64,000 bases of DNA from Imbricaverruca yamaguchii (lineage: Eukaryota; Arthropoda; Thecostraca; Neoverrucidae), in contig JAOTOL010001137.1 in assembly GCA_034440575.1 (NCBI GenBank), positions 206,001-270,000 of the forward strand. Direction: 5' to 3'. Within the stretch, counting starts at the first letter, position 1. Each line of letters opens with the position of its first letter. The notes beneath the pieces were generated by a model that saw only the letters and a list, made by a program, of their open reading frames with translations, was not told the origin of the DNA and searched no databases. Of the stretch, positions 1 through 11,754 are shown piece after piece. The position numbers were made by a program, and so were the translations under genes.

Positions 1-415
1 AGAGTGGCCGGGAGAGAGCATCATTCCCGGGGGAGTGGCCGGGGCAGAGCGTCATCCAAGGGGAGAGTGGCCCGGAGAAAGGATAATCTCCGGTGTGGGG
101 AGGGGGTGTGGGCGGGAGAGAGGGTCATCCCCGGATAGGGTGGCCGGGACCAAGAATCATCCCCGGAGGCAGAGGCTGGGGGAGAGCATCATCCCCGGTG
201 GGGGGGGGGGGCCTGGGGAGAGCGTCATCCCGGAGGGAGCGACCAGGAGAGAGCGTCATCCCCGGGGGGAGCGGCCGGGAAAGAGCATCATTCCCGGGGG
301 AGCGGCTGGAACAGAGCATCATCCCCGGGGAGCGGCCGGGAGAGAGCGTCATCCCCGAAGGAAGCGGCCCGGGACAAAGCATCATCCCTGGAGGGAGCGG
401 CCGGGAGAGAGTGAA
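1..415. repeat. GC-rich minisatellite, about 30-bp unit
   Basis: Tandem units of about 30-33 bp share a core reading AGCGTCATCCCCGGGG followed by GAGCGGCCGGG, with indels between copies. About 13 copies are visible and the array is cut by the window start. The open frames across it on both strands are by-products of the repeat. It lies on the far, downstream side of the last visible Nmdar2 exon. Confidence 0.85.
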
Positions 416-536
416 CACACGCTGCCGACGAGAACGGAGTGCCATCTGCAGCCAAACAGGCTGGTCGGCCCTCCGCCGGCGGCTCAACAGCCTGCTCAAC
501 AGATGAACAAATCCGCCTGGACGCGGCTGGCTTCCG

Positions 537-845
537 CCGGTCGCCCCTGGCCCACGGAAGGTCACGTCACTGGTCGGCCCAGGCCCACGGAAGGTCACGT
601 CACTGGTCTGCCCGGGTCCACGGAAGGTCACGTCACTGGTCGGCCCGGGCCCACGGAAGGTCACGTCACTGGTCTGCCCGGGTCCACGGAAGGTCACGTC
701 ACTGGTCGGCCCGGGCCCACGGAAGGTCACGTCACTGGTCAGCCCAGGCCCACGGAAGGTCACGTCACTGGTCGGCCCGGGCCACGGAAGGTCACGTCAT
801 CGGTCGGCCCGGGTCCACGGAAGGTCATGTCCCTGGTCTGCCGGG
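537..845. repeat. 33-bp minisatellite with CACGTCA motif
   Basis: About nine copies of a 33-bp unit, GGTCACGTCACTGGTCGG followed by a CCGGGCCCACGGAA-type half. Because 33 is a multiple of three, several frames stay open on both strands, giving false proteins of 11-residue repeats. Every unit carries TCACGTCA, close to a cAMP-response element core. Confidence 0.9.
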
Positions 846-2320
846 GCGCGACCTCCTCACACCTCATACAGCGGTGGAACACATCTGATGCTCGCTTTGT
901 TGGTGGGCTTCAACACTCATGACCCACTCTGACCTGATAACCTTTAGAGGGAGCTCGCCTGCTCTGTTCCTGGTACCGTGGTGCCAGCGGCACTTCGTGA
1001 TCTGAAATTCAAGCAATTCTGAAATTCACCAAACTGTCACCACTTGAGGCGCCTGGAAAAAGGAAAATACACACCAAGATCAATATGTTGCATTTCGTTG
1101 ATGAAATTAAAACGGCGTCGATGTGGGAAAATATAACACCCCAAAGTTCTCAAACTCGGATGTCAGAACATGCATTTGCTGTCCTTCTAAATTGACTCTA
1201 ATTTCCAAATCCATAGCTCAAACCACACAATGCCTTCATGCCATTGCAAAACGAAGAAAAATGTTAGTTTTCACCATGTTTTCCTTCTACCTCTGTGCTT
1301 GCACACATATTTACATTGCGAATGCTTAAGTGGTAAAATTTAGGTGTGGGAACAATTTAAGTGCTGATGCATGATGATCGCAGAGCAAGTCCATGACATT
1401 CCAGTAGACGAAGTTATAACTGAAGTTTTCCCATTTGAGGATTTGTGAATCCGTCGTTCTTAAACTCGGAATATTTGGTGGCTTAATATGTTTGGCCATA
1501 AATCGTTTGCGCTGTATTATGAGAGTAAACGACGGAAAGTTTGGTGTTTCAGGCGAGAATCCGGCCCCATCTATCAACTACCAACTAACTCTATCCATCC
1601 CACCCACCCATCTATCCATCCCATCTTTTCATCCAACACCAATCACCAAGTTAGAAAATCTATACTGTCTGCTATAGTAGATCATGTAATTAGATAAACT
1701 GTTGAGTTACTAATATCAGCCAATTGCGTCACTTGATCGACAGAATCGTTGGTCAAATATAATTTGGTAGTTCTGAAAAAAAGAAGTTTTTAATCGAATT
1801 GAAAACTATCCTATTCATTCGCAAAGCTATTCACCCTATTCACTCCTTGAATTGCCCTGTAATGCAATCCCTTCCCGAGTCCCAATCGCGTGAGAAAAAA
1901 AAAACATCTTCAACACTCCCCAATGCACACAAATTAATGATTGAATTCAGAAAAAGTGGACGGATGGTTCGCTTAGGATGCGTGCCAATAACACCCATGT
2001 GTAAACATCTTTTCTATTTGTTTGTTGCAAAACATAACGTATGAAAAACCGCCCTGTGATAATTGTACAGCGAATGTTAGCGTTGCTACCACACCATCGT
2101 CGTCTGCACATCACTCTGCCAACCGCAGGACCGCTGTCCCAGCACCGACCTACAGGGCTCATCGGTGTGGTCGCTTGTTTTGTCGGAGCGGCAATATCGG
2201 CCCCTGCAGTCGTCTCATCAGCATTCCCATCGGCGCGGAGCTGGCGAGCCTCCTCACGCAGTCCGTCACAAATGGAATAATGGCCACCGTCGGCCGGGCA
2301 GGTCCCGGCCATCGGCAGGG
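846..2320. other. No gene recognised
   Basis: Unique, AT-richer sequence between two arrays. Short open frames of 60-140 residues show no recognisable domain. It probably belongs to an intron of Nmdar2 or to sequence beyond it. Confidence 0.5.
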
Positions 2321-2321
2321 T

Positions 2322-3345
2322 GTGACCCCAGCAGGGTGTGACCTCGACAGGGTGTGACACCGCAGGGTGTGACCCCGGCAGGGTGTGTCCCCGGCAGGGT
2401 GTGACCCCGGCAGGGTGTGACCTCGACAGGGTGTGACACCGCAGGGTGTGACCCCGGCAGGGTGTGACCCCGGCAGGGTGTGACCCCGGCAGGGTGTGTC
2501 CCCGGCAGGGTGTGACCCCGGCAGGGTGTGACCCCGGCAGGGTGTGTCCCCGACAGGGTGTGTCCCCGAAAGGGTGTGACCTCGACAGGGTGTGACCTCG
2601 ACAGGGTGTGGCCCCGGCAGGGTGTGACCCCGACAGGGTGTGACCCCGGCAGGGTGTGACCCCGACAGGGTATGTCCCCGGCAGGGTGTGGCCCCGGTCC
2701 GGCAGGGTGTGTCCCCGGCAGGATGTGACCTCGACAGGGTGTGTCCCCGGCAGGGTGTGTCCCCGACAGGGTGTAACCTCGACAGGGTGTGACCTCGACA
2801 GGATGTGGCCCCGGCAGGGTGTGTCCCCGACAGGGTGTGACCTCGACAGGGTGTGACCTCGACAGGGTGTGGCCCCGGCAGGGTGTGTCCCCGGCAGGGT
2901 GTGTCCCGGCAGGGTGTGACCCCGGCAGGGTGTGTCCCCGGCAAGGTGTGTCCCCGGGAAGGGTGTGTCCCCGACAGGGTGTGTCCCCGACAGGGTGTGT
3001 CCCCGGCAGGGTGTGTCCCCAGCAGGGTGTGACCTCGACAGGGTGTGTCCCCGGCAGCGTGTGTCCCCGGCAGGGTGTGACCTCGACAGGGTGTGTCCCC
3101 GGCATAGTATGGTCCCCGGCAGGGTGTGTCCCCGGCAGGGTGTGACCTCGACAGGGTGTGTTCACGGCATGGTATGTCCCCGGCAGGGTGTCTCCCCGGC
3201 AGTGTGTGACCCCGGCAGTGTGTGTCCCCGGCAGTGTGTGACCCCGGCAGTGTGTGACCCCGGCAGGGTGTGTCCCCGGCTCGGCAGGGTATGTCCCGGG
3301 CAGGGTGTGTCCCCGGCTCGGTAGGGTGTGTCCCCGGCCCGGCCC
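2322..3345. repeat. 16-bp minisatellite, about 60 copies
   Basis: A 16-bp unit, GGCAGGGTGTGACCCC, is repeated about 60 times with four main variants (GACCCC, GTCCCC, GACCTC, GGCCCC) in irregular order. Long repetitive frames rich in GHTLPG and TPCRG on the minus strand are by-products. The 3' flank decays into single mutated units near 3300. Confidence 0.92.
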
Positions 3346-3429
3346 AGCTGGTGGTGGCTTCTGGCTTACATCTTATACGTAATTTTCCTCACATGTAAGC
3401 ACCAGATCCAGCATTTCATTTCTCATCGT

Positions 3430-3960
3430 AAACTTATCTATATTTTTAAGCCAGAAATTGTACTAACGCCAGCAAATAAATTCCTTCCCGATTTCGTTAG
3501 ACTTCTAGTTCTTCCTCTCAACCGTACAATGTTGAAGTCCTCCAACGATAGGGTTCTCCCGTACACTTTCATACTTATCCCTTCCTGCATCAGCTTGTCG
3601 TTGTTTTTATTCTGATCTGGCGGCCTATAGTATGCCCCAATACTTAATCTCGTTCTATTCTTCAGGATGATATCCGACCACAAATATTCTACTCCTCCAT
3701 TATGGACACTATCATGTACAACATGACATTTATATTTGTTTCACATGCAAGAGTGTACCACCTCCCATACATGACTTCCGTTGATGAGGATACATGCTGT
3801 AATCTGTCAATCCAACTTGTTGCAAGCTACCTCCGAAAATGCTTTCTTTAGTCAATTCCTCGGTTATACGAACTAAATCTGGCTTTTCAGATAGCGTATT
3901 TGCACGACGTTCTCCAATTTCTTTCCCAACACTGCTGGAGTTTACATGAAACATGCCAAC
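3430..3960 (-). pseudogene. LINE endonuclease fragment (non-LTR retrotransposon)
   Basis: Two minus-strand frames resemble the apurinic-type endonuclease of non-LTR retrotransposons. The 5' one (3730-3954) contains SEKPDLVRITEE, a Y.MYP..RKS segment and a glycine-rich GGGTLLHVK, as at the endonuclease start. The next (3438-3683) contains IGAYYRPPDQN followed by LEDFN, which fits the YYRPP and GDFN motifs. The frames are offset and short, so this is a decayed copy. The minus-strand frame at 4003-4350 may be an upstream part of the same element, but I see no diagnostic motif in it. The clade (CR1 or Jockey-like) is not determined. Confidence 0.6.
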
Positions 3961-5985
3961 CTGTTAATTCCCTTGCTTAGAATATTCCCTTCTTCATAAC
4001 CTTCATCCCCCGTGACCTGTCAGCTTCCCTGCACTGAACACCTTACAACCTCCTCTTCCCTGTTGGTGAGCAATTCTATTCCTCTCACGCTCATATGTAG
4101 ACCATCTAATGCATTCATGTACATTCTTCCACAAAACGTCTCCCCGTGTATTTAAGAACCTCAACCCATGCCATTCACAAATATTGGCCACCCTGCTATT
4201 CAATCTAAAGGTTGTAAAATACCAAGTTATGCTTGCACTCCTCTCCGTCAGCCAGCTTAGGGGTCTCGTTGTGTTTCCTGGGCCGTCCCCTGTCGTTCTT
4301 AGCCTATCGGTCTTAGTCCTCCGCGTATGTCCGGGCCTTCTCGTTCGCACTATGGACGTGGACGCCTTATACCATTGTAGGGCTTCGCTTCATTTGCTGA
4401 GGTTCCTCCGTCCATTGAGCGCTTGAGTCCCGGGAGCCTTCTGTGTCATATTAATGACATTCTCTACCGTCTTATGATCCCCATCTCGTTTCCTGGGAGT
4501 ATCACCACCCGTTTTTAATGGGGGTCTCACCATATATATTAGGGATGTTTTGCACCACCACTGGAGCCTAGTTTCATTTCCAGGGGCCTTCCCACTCGTT
4601 TTGTGAGCCTTCTCCTACACCTCAGTCGACATACGATACCGTTTCGTCTCATGCCGCGGGGGAGTACATCACCTGTATTGAGGAGTCTTCTTTGTCGTTC
4701 GTGGAAAGAGCCTACACAGATTTCAGGGTGCGAAAACCCATGTGTTTGCTCCCTGAATGACGACAGGGGACGTGTCGCCTGCACCCTCCCCCATGACGAG
4801 GCCGCCCCTGTAGTAGATTGGAACTTCTGCGTCGTGTGGAAATGAACTTCTAAACGCCTCTGCTGCCTGGGATGCCCAGATGGCAGAATAATCGTCTCGC
4901 CCCGATAGTCTCCGATACTGGCAGCCAAAACAGGCTCTGAGGTTGGGTCCACGCACATATCACACCCTCCCCCGAAATTTATGTGTACAGCGAGAAATAA
5001 AAAACGGTGCAGGGCAGCGCGTCTAAATTTGACATAATTTTTATCACATCATCATTAAATGTTGTGTGAAAATGTTGTGGAATGGCAGAGTGAATGATGC
5101 ATGGATCCATGGAATGGCAGAAGTGCGCTCCTTAACGACACCACATATGGCCAAATGTTGGGCAGAGCACATGCACAAAACAGCCTAGATAGACACCTGC
5201 AGTTACATATAAAAAATAGTGCCGCTCATTGATGGATAGTTGCAGTCACCAGCCTTTTCCACGGAAGATTCATCTGTTTCCTTTTTCTCGGGAAGGCACG
5301 GTGTCAGCCGGAGACCCGGGGGCGGCGGCAGCACCGGCCAGGGAGAATCTCTGTTTAATGCCGCCTCTGACGTCAGACGCTCGTCAGAGTGCCAGTGACG
5401 AGACAACACTAATTTAGCGCCACATTGAGTCGGCTGAAGTAACCGGAAGCCGGCGCAGCTCGTGTCTCTGCCGTCGTCCGAGGTGGCGACGGGCTTCATT
5501 GCCGGCCGACAGTCGCTGAAATCTACTCAGTTGGCGCCAAATGTGGCTGAGCGGCAGCGGAGCGCGCAAAATCCGCGCCAATTCGCCCGTACCCAGGATA
5601 CCGACAATACGGGAAAGACAGAATGGGAGCGAACTCTTGCGATGGCTCCTGCCGAGCTATTCTCGTTTTGCGGATCTCTTAGGATTTGCGCAAATATTCA
5701 GGTGCACATCAGCAGTAGAGAGGTGTGAAGCAGCTCGAACATTAGCATTTCCCCTATCATGAGAGGGATGCCCGAAAGAGTATATTTCAAATAGCTCCAG
5801 CTTTGTAATGCAGCGCGGCTAGTGGCTGTGTGCATAACTCACTAAGAATGCGACTAGAACAGACAAGTACAACGAAGCAGAAACATACACATAGAGTGTA
5901 TGCGAACAATGAACTGCGAACTATTTTAAGTCCAACAGTCACGAATTGACAGCACTCTCCTCTGAGGCCCTGCGTGTCTCAGACA
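3961..5985. other. No gene recognised
   Basis: Mixed sequence with several overlapping frames on both strands (for example around 4539-4958 minus and 5462-5728 plus). None shows a domain, signal peptide or credible splice structure. Part of 4000-4430 may belong to the neighbouring LINE remnant. Confidence 0.4.
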
Positions 5986-5989
5986 GTGG

Positions 5990-6900
5990 CGTATCGAAGG
6001 GGGGGGCAAAGAGAAAACTCCCCCTCCTTGAGAGGCGGTGGGCCACCAAGGACCTCTCCGAGGCATCCACAAAATGCGCTTGGGGCCCACAGATCGGTAT
6101 TGAGGCCCAAATGAATGCAGCTGAGCCCAAAAAACACACGCTGCCCCTACCCCAAACCTCTCTGGGACCCCAACATTTCCCTTGGTGCCCCCAACAATTC
6201 ACATCGGGGCCTCAGCCAAGCACAGCACAAAATCGTAAACCAAGCACAAATTCGCAACTTTGCCGCTGAAAATCACACGAGGGACCCAATGAATTACACC
6301 TGGGGCGGAAAGATCGCATTGCAGCCACATAATATTCGTCCGACCAGAAATAAATACAGCGTGGTCCCAAACAAAATTTTTACTGGACCCGAAAGAAGTC
6401 CGAGCCGGGCACAACAAATATGCAATTATTCTGGTTTTAAAAAATGAGTGTCCAGGCCCGGAAATCACTTTGGAGCCCCACAAATCGCACCAGAGACCTC
6501 CCAAAATGGCATACGACTCCGGAAAATGTACCGGGGCTCGACAGACTTTAGCACGGCACACACATGTGACACTGCGACCAGTGAGATTACGCCGAAACAA
6601 GGGCTTCGAAATATTCAGTACAGGTCACGAAAAATATCGTCGAGTACGAGAGGTTTCGTCGGGACTATGAATCACGCGGCTGGGCCCGAAAAATCATGCT
6701 GTGATACCGAAAACTCGCGCCGGAGCCCCCACAATCGGGCTGGGGACCACAACATTGACGTCGGGGCTTCAAATAAACACAGCGGGGCCTTAGGAGCACA
6801 GCGGGAGACCGAAAACGCCCTCCAAAATGCACCGAGTCTCGGAAAAAAAATCATGGCATTATGACGTGCGCTGAGACCCTAAATACACACATCCACACTC
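5990..6900. repeat. Degenerate tandem repeat, about 30-bp units
   Basis: A poorly conserved series of segments of about 25-35 bp beginning GGGGCCC or GGGACCC and ending in AAT or CAC. It looks like an old, heavily mutated minisatellite. No unit is exact, so the period is only approximate. Confidence 0.45.
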
Positions 6901-6904
6901 ATCA

Positions 6905-8240
6905 AAAGCACACCGGGGTCCCGTCACGGTTGCCGGATGATTGACAGCACTTACCTCGGCCGCCGTCACGGTTAGTCGGAGAATTGACAGTATCTACCTC
7001 AGCCACCGTCACGGTTAGCTGGATAATTGACAGTATCTACCTCAGCCACCGTCACGGTTAGCCGGAAAATTGACAGTATCTACCTCAGCCACCGTCACGG
7101 TTAGTCGGAGAATTGACAGTATCTACCTCAGCCACCGTCACGGTTAGCTGGAGAATTGACAGTATCTACCTCAGCCACCGTCACGGTTAGCCGGAGAATT
7201 GCGTTTACTTCAGCCACCGTCACGGTTAGCTGGAGAATTGACAGTATCTACCTCGCCGCCGTCACGGTTAGCTGGAGAATTGACAGTATCTACCTCAGCC
7301 ACCGTCACGGTTAGCTGGAGAATAAAATTAGGAAATTGACAGTATCTACCTCAGCCACCGTCACGGTTAGTCGGAAAATTGACAGTATCTACCTCAGCCA
7401 CCGTCACGGTTAGCTGGATAATTGACAGTATCTACCTCAGCCACCGTCACGGTTGCCGGATGATTGACAGCACTTACCTCGGCCGCCGTCACGGTTAGTC
7501 GGAAAATTGACAGTATCTACCTCAGCCACCGTCACGGTTAGCTGGAGAATTGACAGTATACCTACACGTATAGATCAGTATCTACCTCAGCCACCGTCAC
7601 GGTTAGCTGGAGAATTGACAGTATCTACCTCAGCCACCGTCACGGTTAGCGGAATTGAATACAGCCACCGTCCGGTTGGGAGAATTGACAGTATCTACCT
7701 CAGCCACCGTCACGGTTAGCTGGAGAATTGACAGTATCTACCTCAGCCACCGTCACGGTTAGCTGGAGAATTGACAGTATCTACCTCAGCCACCGTCACG
7801 GTTAGCCGGAGAATTGACAGTATCTACCTCAGCCACCGTCACGGTTAGCTGGAGAATTGACAGACAGTATCTACCTCAGCCACCTCGGTTAGCTGGAGAA
7901 TTGACAGTATCTACCTCAGCCACCGTCACGGTTAGCTGGAGAATTGACAGTATCTACCTCAGCCACCGTCACGGTTAGCCGGAGAATTGACAGTATCTAC
8001 CTCAGCCACCGTCACGGTTAGCTGGAGAATTGACAGTATCTACCTCAGCCACCGTCACGGTTAGCTCGAGAATTGACAGTATCTACCTCAGCCACCGTCA
8101 CGGTTAGCTGGAGAATTGACAGTATCTACCTCAACCACCGTCACGGTTGCCGGATGATTGACAGTATCTACCTCAGCCGCCGTCACGGTTAGCCGCAGAA
8201 TTGACAGCACTTACCTCAGCCGCCGTCACACTCAGCCGGA
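6905..8240. repeat. 43-bp minisatellite, about 30 copies
   Basis: Unit begins CACCGTCACGGTTAGCTGGA and continues GAATTGACAGTATCTACCTCAGC, 43 bp in all. About 30 copies are very similar, with scattered short deletions (for example near 7645-7680) and a variant GCCGGATGATTGACAGCACT at both ends. The end-specific variants show that the edges have not been homogenised with the middle. Confidence 0.93.
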
Positions 8241-8416
8241 TAATCGGCGACAATCGCCTTGCCGTCGTCACGGTAGCACGTGTGTCATACATGCTTATGG
8301 AACATGTCTGCCTGAGACAAGCCAATCTGGTCGTCTCCTGCACAGGGGAGATGCCCACCCACCTGTGAAGCACCACGCCCTAGGAGTTGCCTGTCTCCCG
8401 AGAGGGAGAGATTTGC

Positions 8417-9092
8417 TTGCAGAAGAGTTCTCCCTGGGACCAGCGAATCTGGCCGTCCCCGGCACAGCAGAGGTCCTCACCCACTTGTAGAAGAGCTCTC
8501 CCTGGGACCAGCGAGTCTGGCCGTCCCCGGCACAGCAGAGGTCCACACTCACTTGTAGAAGAGCTCTCCCTGGGACCAGCGAATCTGGCCGTCCCCGGTA
8601 CAGGAGAGGTCCACACTCACTTGTAGAAGAGCTCTCCCTGGGACCAGCGAATCTGGCCGTCCCCGGCACAGCAGAGGTCCACACTCACTTGTAGAAGAGC
8701 TCTCCCTGGGACCAGCGAGTCTGACCGTCCCCTGTACAGCAGAGGTCCACACTCACTTGTAGAAGAGCTCTCCCTGGGACCAGCGAGTCTGACCGTCCCC
8801 TGTACAGGAGAGGTCCACACTCACTTGTAGAAGAGTTCTCCCTGGGACCAGCGAGTCTGACCGTCCCCGGTACAGCAGAGGTCCACACTCGCTTGTAGAA
8901 GAGCTCTCCCTGGGACCAGCGAGTCTGGCCGTCCCCAGCACAGGAGAGGTCCTCACTCACTTGTAGAAGAGTTCTCCCTGGGACCAGCGAGTCTGGCCGT
9001 CCCCTGTACAGGAGAGGTCCACACTCACTTGTAGAAGAGCTCTCCCTGGGACCAGCGAATCTGGCCGTCCCCGGCACAGCAGAGGTCCACAC
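8417..9092 (-). repeat. 68-bp minisatellite copied from the Nmdar2 exon 5 / intron boundary
   Basis: About ten 68-bp units follow exon 5 directly in the direction of transcription. Each minus-strand unit repeats the last 50 or so bases of the exon (coding for GDGQIRWSQGELFY) and the first bases of the intron, including the splice donor CTACAA|GTGAGTG. Donor copies with their GT recur every 68 bp near 9028, 8960, 8824, 8756, 8688, 8620, 8552 and 8484. The unit near 8892 has GCGAGT instead of GTGAGT, and the 8484 unit has GTGGGT. The outermost copy near 8417 has lost the donor. The unit is not a multiple of three, so this is a duplicated boundary and not a protein repeat. Confidence 0.9.
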
Positions 9093-9096
9093 TCAC

Positions 9097-9271
9097 TTGT
9101 AGAAGAGCTCTCCCTGGGACCAGCGAATCTGGCCGTCCCCGGTACAGGAGAGGTCAGGTCGGAGCTCTCCGTTACGGTTGAGGTAGTGCTCTGCACCCCT
9201 GATGAACACCGTCAGCGCGAGTTCGATCTGCTGCTTCACTTCCTCCTTGAGATTCGTCTCGAAGTGCAAGC
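9097..9271 (-). CDS. Nmdar2: NMDA receptor subunit 2, exon 5 (amino-terminal domain, end part)
   Basis: 175 bp. The acceptor is GCCGCAG before GCTTGCAC, and the donor is CTACAA|GTGAGT. The exon enters with 2 bases, which completes a glycine codon with exon 4, and leaves with 2 bases. It encodes LHFETNLKEEVKQQIELALT, then VFIRGAEHYL, and ends SCTGDGQIRWSQGELFY. This matches the C-terminal part of the GluN2 amino-terminal domain (GMLGxHF, helix, FxxGxExYL, C-x5-RWxxGExFY). In the family this domain is extracellular, sets gating properties and assembly, and precedes the glutamate-binding lobes. The donor half of this exon is the source of the adjacent 68-bp array. Later exons lie outside the window. 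Confidence 0.9.
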
Positions 9272-10464
9272 CTGCGGCCAAAGAGACAACACTAACAATG
9301 TCGTCGGCGGTAGAAACAATAGGGTTTAGGGCACTGGCGCAGCTGAATTCGGGACCATGAATTTATTTTCATCAAAATAAAAATATTGGGTGTTATGGCC
9401 ATGTCGATTTGTCGTGGAATGGGCCAGCGTAGAAAAAGAAGAGGAAAGCATTGCAGTAGTTCGATATCCTCGTGCTTGGGACGGCATCGGACTGCAAGGA
9501 CCTCAAACCGCATCTGTCCGTGATGCCAATGCCCTACGAATCGGGTGACACGTCGCGAACATTGACCGTCACCATGTGCCGAGCAACACCAGCTGCCCCC
9601 CCCCACGGCCACTGATCGTATGTGCCGAGAATGACCAGCTGTCACAGCCCGCGGCCATTGATCGTATGTGCCGAGCACCACCAGTTGCCCCCCCCCCCGC
9701 CACGCCGCCGACGGCTTCTCGCATCGTAATCGTAGTCTTCGTCCGAGACGGGTAAACGAACGGTTCATTCGCGGAGAAAGGTTCGTTGCACATTCGCCGT
9801 CTTCGTGGCGCCCCCTCCGCCTCACCGTAGCACACGCCTGCCTCTCGAGCTGCACACACCACCGATGACTGCGATATTGATACCAAAGCTGTAGAAGACC
9901 ATGGGGCGGGTGCTGGTCTCGTTGACATGAACCCCTTTGGGCATGCTAATTGTAAATGCGAGCAAACGATAGTCGGAGAACCGCAGTAAAGCAGCCGTGT
10001 TAAGATTGAAGCGCTTCGGTTAAGATAGCACAACTGGAAGAGTTCGCCGGTCTGCAATGATGCCGCAGTGCTAGCAACCACCGGCGGATCCAGAGACCAT
10101 AGGTGCGTCTGTGCACATTCTAAATGAAACGTCTAGATTCGGGAAACAAGTCGTGTGTTGGTTCTCACGAATGAAGCGGAGGATCCAGAGAGCCCACTTT
10201 CAACTGCTCGGGACAAAATAAACTTGAGAGCGCCGGTCCGGCCTTATCAATCCTGAAGAAAGTATAACTTAGTAAGCAGATACAACAGAATCACAGCATA
10301 ACTTCGCACATACAGCTTCATTTCCTTGAAGCAGGAAATTTACGAGGTTTTATCTTAGTCGTTTTTCCTCCTTGCATCATTTTGCATGGAGTCATGCTTT
10401 CGAGTTTGCATACTTCATCCAGGCTGTATGACCAACGCGGTCGATGCGCCTCTAAATAAAAAAA

Positions 10465-10500
10465 ATAAAATACTTTATCCAGCGGGATAAAGTATTTTAT
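10465..10500. repeat. Perfect 16-bp stem hairpin
   Basis: ATAAAATACTTTATCC (10465-10480) is followed by a 4-base AGCG loop and by the exact reverse complement (10485-10500). It abuts the start of the 28-bp minisatellite. Confidence 0.9.
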
Positions 10501-11612
10501 GGCGCTACTGTTACACCGTGGTCAGTATAGCGCTAGTGTTTCACAGTTGTCAGTATAGCGCTACTGTTACACAGTACACAGTACAGCGGCACTGTTACAC
10601 AGTACACAGTACAGCGGCACTGTTACACAGTACACAGTACAGCGGCACTGTTACACAGTGGTCAGTATAGCGCTACTGTTACACAGTACACAGTACAGCG
10701 GCACTGTTACACAGTGGTCAGTACAGCGGCACTGTTACACAGTACACAGTACAGCGGCACTGTTACACAGTGGTCAGTATAGCGCTACTGTTACACAGTG
10801 GTCAGTATAGCGTGTTACACAGTGGTCAGTATAGCGCTACTGTTACACAGTGGTCAGTACAGCGGCACTGTTACACAGTGGTCAGTATAGCGCTACTGTT
10901 ACACAGTACACAGTACAGCGTACTGTTACACAGTACACAGTACAGCGTACTGTTACACAGTGGTCAGTATAGCGCTTCTGTTACACAGTAACAGTACAGC
11001 GAAGTTAAGTGGTCAGTTAGCCTGTTACACAGTACACAGTACAGCGGCACTGTTACACAGTACACAGTACAGCGGCACTGTTACACAGTACACAGTACAG
11101 CGCTACAGTTACACAGTACACAGTACAGCGCTACTGTTACACAGTGGTCAGTATAGCGCTACTGTTACACAGTACACAGTACAGCGGTACTGTTACACAG
11201 TGGTCAGTACAGCGACACTGTTACACAGTGGTCAGTACAGCGGCACTGTTACACAGTGGTCAGTACAGCGGCACTGTTACACAGTGGTCAGTACAGCGGC
11301 ACTGTTACACAGTGGTCAGCATAGCGCTACTGTTACACAGTGGTCAGTATAGCGCTACTGTTACACAGTACACAGTACAGCGGCACTGTTACACAGTGGT
11401 CAGTATAGCGCTACTGTTACACAGTGGTCAGTATAGCGCTACTGTTACACAGTACACAGTACAGCGGCACTGTTACACAGTGGTCAGCATAGCGCTACTG
11501 TTACACAGTGGTCAGTATAGCGCTACTGTTACACAGTGGTCAGTACAGCGGCACTGTTACACAGTACACAGTACAGCAGCACTGTTACACAGTACACAGT
11601 ACAGCGGCACAT
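10501..11612. repeat. 28-bp minisatellite with two interspersed unit types
   Basis: About 40 units of 28 bp share GTTACACAGT. Type A continues ACACAGTACAGCGGCACT, and type B continues GGTCAGTATAGCGCTACT. The two types are mixed in an irregular order, with hybrids (GGTCAGTACAGCGGCACT) and a few truncated units near 10810 and 10990-11020. The open frames on the plus strand are repeat artefacts. Confidence 0.92.
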
Positions 11613-11754
11613 AGCGCCCAGCTGTGCGGCTGTGGTGCCGTCGGTGAAGCGTGGAGAACTCGGCAGCGGCGCCGGCAGGCAATGGCACCCTATAAAGCGG
11701 CTCGTGCTGGCAGCAATTACGGGAGCTATACACCAGTCGGCACTCTATCTTACA

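Noticed and set aside
1..3345. Possible CRISPR arrays
   Set aside because: Units are head-to-tail with no unique spacers, in a spliced eukaryotic locus. They are minisatellites.
9292..10081. Minus-strand frames of 170-187 residues upstream of exon 5
   Set aside because: They include C-homopolymers and a three-copy 46-bp repeat, lie inside intron 4 and show no receptor similarity.
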